From Coriobacteriaceae bacterium (GTDB lineage: Bacteria > Actinomycetota > Coriobacteriia > Coriobacteriales > Coriobacteriaceae), in assembly GCA_902364645.1 (NCBI GenBank), contig CABJEP010000002.1, positions 5,998 to 69,997 of the forward strand: 64,000 nucleotides of DNA. The letters are read 5' to 3'. The translations under genes were made by a program, and so were the position numbers. Under the pieces are notes generated by a model that was not told the origin of the DNA, did no database searches, and worked only from the letters and a program-made list of their open reading frames with translations. Of the stretch, positions 62,888 to 64,000 are shown piece after piece. Each line of letters starts with the position of its first letter. Position 1 is the stretch's first letter.

Positions 62888-63931
62888 ATGTCGTTTGGCA
62901 AGTTCTTTAAAGATGCACTGCTTCCCGTCGCCGTGTGGACGTGCGGCGTGCTGCTGAGCTGCTTTGTGCTGACGGTCGCCGGCGCACCCGTTTCTATCGT
63001 GGTCGTGGCGGTTGGCGTGTCCTTTATCTTCGGTATGCTCGGCATCGTGATCGAGTACGCTCGCCGTCGCCGTTTTCTGCGTCAGTTGGAGCGCGCGGCA
63101 GAGGAGCTCGAGAGTCCCGCATGGGTGCAGGAGATGGTGCAATGCCCGACCTATGCCGAGGGCGAGCTCGAATACGAGGTCTTGCGCCGGGTGGGCAAAG
63201 CTGCCTGCGACGAGGTTGCCGAAGGCCGACGTCAGACCGATGACTATCGCGACTATATCGAGAGCTGGGTCCACGAGGCCAAGCTGCCCCTGGCGGCGGC
63301 CCACCTGATTTTGGAAAACCTGGACGGCAGCGAAGACGACCTGTCGCGTGTGGATGACCTGGGTCGCGAGCTGGCTCGCGTGGAGCGCTATATCGACCAG
63401 GCGCTGTACTATGCGCGCTCGGAAGTCGTGGAGCGCGACTACCTGATTCGCCGTTGGGATCTCAAGACCTTGGTGACGGGCGCGATTAAAGCCAACGCGC
63501 GCGAGCTTATCGCGGCGCACGTGGCTCCGGTGTGCGAGAACCTCGACTTTGAGGTCTTTACCGACGAGAAATGGCTCGAGTTTATTCTAGGCCAGCTTAT
63601 TCAGAACAGCATCAAATATGCGCGCGAGGACGGCGCAAAGATCGTGTTTTCGGGCGCGTTGCTGGACGAGGGCCTGGCGAGCGAACGCATCGAGCTTACC
63701 GTCGCGGACAACGGCTGCGGCGTGAGCGCGGCCGACCTGCCGCGCGTGTTCGAGAAGGGTTTTACCGGCGACAACGGCCGCACCACCAAGCGCGCAACGG
63801 GCATTGGCCTCTACCTGGTGGCGCGCCTGTGCTCCAAGATGGGCATCGACGTTACCGCAGCCTCCGACCCCGGCGAAGGCTTTGTCGTAACATTCGCCTT
63901 CTCGACGAATAAGTTCCAATATTTCGAGTAG
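62888..63931 (+). CDS. BceS-like intramembrane-sensing histidine kinase
   Basis: The 347-residue protein has two N-terminal transmembrane helices with almost no extracellular loop (LLPVAVWTCGVLLSCFVLTV and SIVVVAVGVSFIFGMLGIVI near 10-55), a dimerisation helix and the atypical H-box SWVHEAKLPLAAAH near 120, in which the His is followed by EAKLP as in BceS-type kinases. The ATPase boxes are LGQLIQNSIKYA, DNGCGV and ATGIGLYLV. Such kinases sense through a partner BceAB transporter, which is not in this window. It ends before a strong terminator. Confidence 0.92.
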   Translation: MSFGKFFKDALLPVAVWTCGVLLSCFVLTVAGAPVSIVVVAVGVSFIFGMLGIVIEYARRRRFLRQLERAAEELESPAWVQEMVQCPTYAEGELEYEVLRRVGKAACDEVAEGRRQTDDYRDYIESWVHEAKLPLAAAHLILENLDGSEDDLSRVDDLGRELARVERYIDQALYYARSEVVERDYLIRRWDLKTLVTGAIKANARELIAAHVAPVCENLDFEVFTDEKWLEFILGQLIQNSIKYAREDGAKIVFSGALLDEGLASERIELTVADNGCGVSAADLPRVFEKGFTGDNGRTTKRATGIGLYLVARLCSKMGIDVTAASDPGEGFVVTFAFSTNKFQYFE

Positions 63932-63961
63932 CGCACACGGCAGACGTCCACCCAAACAAAA

Positions 63962-63996
63962 CGTGCCGCCCCAACCGGGGCGGCACGCCATCTTTT
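63962..63996 (+). terminator. Strong hairpin at the window end
   Basis: CGTGCCGCCCC and GGGGCGGCACG form a perfect 11-bp stem with loop AACC, followed by CCATCTTTTA. Confidence 0.85.
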
Positions 63997-64000
63997 ATCA

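Overview
The window is high-GC chromosomal DNA from an actinobacterium, most likely a gut Coriobacteriia of the Collinsella type. This rests on codon bias, the eno / FtsB-like / Ppx-GppA gene order, a BceRS-type sensor pair, an MPxTG-type sorting signal and many short Coriobacteria-like intergenic palindromes. The genus is inferred from gene content and style, not proven.

Layout. 1-2.6 kb: end of a histidine operon (hisH tail, hisA, hisF, hisI, a small unknown gene, hisE). 2.6-15.5 kb: mostly core genes: PHP phosphatase, a LarC C-terminal-domain protein, a YfcE-like phosphoesterase, MazG, an AAA ATPase with an iterated upstream repeat, enolase, an FtsB/DivIC-like protein, Ppx/GppA, tRNA-Leu(TAA), a lone PTS IIB, a VOC protein, an OmpR-type two-component system and a UBA-like membrane protein. 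15.7-17.6 kb: an AbiE-type toxin-antitoxin pair.

17.6-48.9 kb is accessory DNA. It has an outer high-GC part and an AT-rich core at about 27.4-33.3 kb. The outer part encodes a VirD4/TraG-type ATPase without membrane helices, a ClpP-like protease with a complete Ser-His-Asp triad, a ClpX-like unfoldase that keeps a VGF ClpP-docking tripeptide but is cut by one in-frame amber codon, a 1310-residue DinG-like helicase fused to a PD-(D/E)XK-like domain, and a translationally coupled 631-residue protein whose C terminus resembles PIWI/RNase H proteins. It also carries two related HsdM-HsdS-like proteins without a visible methyltransferase catalytic motif, membrane proteins and several unknowns. 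The AT-rich core is a five-gene restriction-modification operon: two adenine methyltransferases, an unknown protein, a McrB-like and a McrC-like protein. Between 22.5 and 26.6 kb lie decayed duplicates of a 270-residue gene and of an HNH nuclease.

48.9-64 kb: a large Ala-rich coiled-coil surface protein with a CAP domain and sorting signal, three consecutive metallophosphoesterases, GluQ, a DUF2207-type membrane protein, a GNAT acetyltransferase, purH, an unknown conserved gene and a BceRS-like two-component system that runs to a strong terminator at the edge.

The best candidate for an undescribed system is the set of ClpX-like, ClpP-like, VirD4-like, helicase-nuclease and PIWI-like genes. 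Their functional connection is inferred from neighbourhood and motifs. Several families of repeated palindromic intergenic elements are also present; one, in two copies, has base-paired arms whose sequence differs while complementarity is kept.
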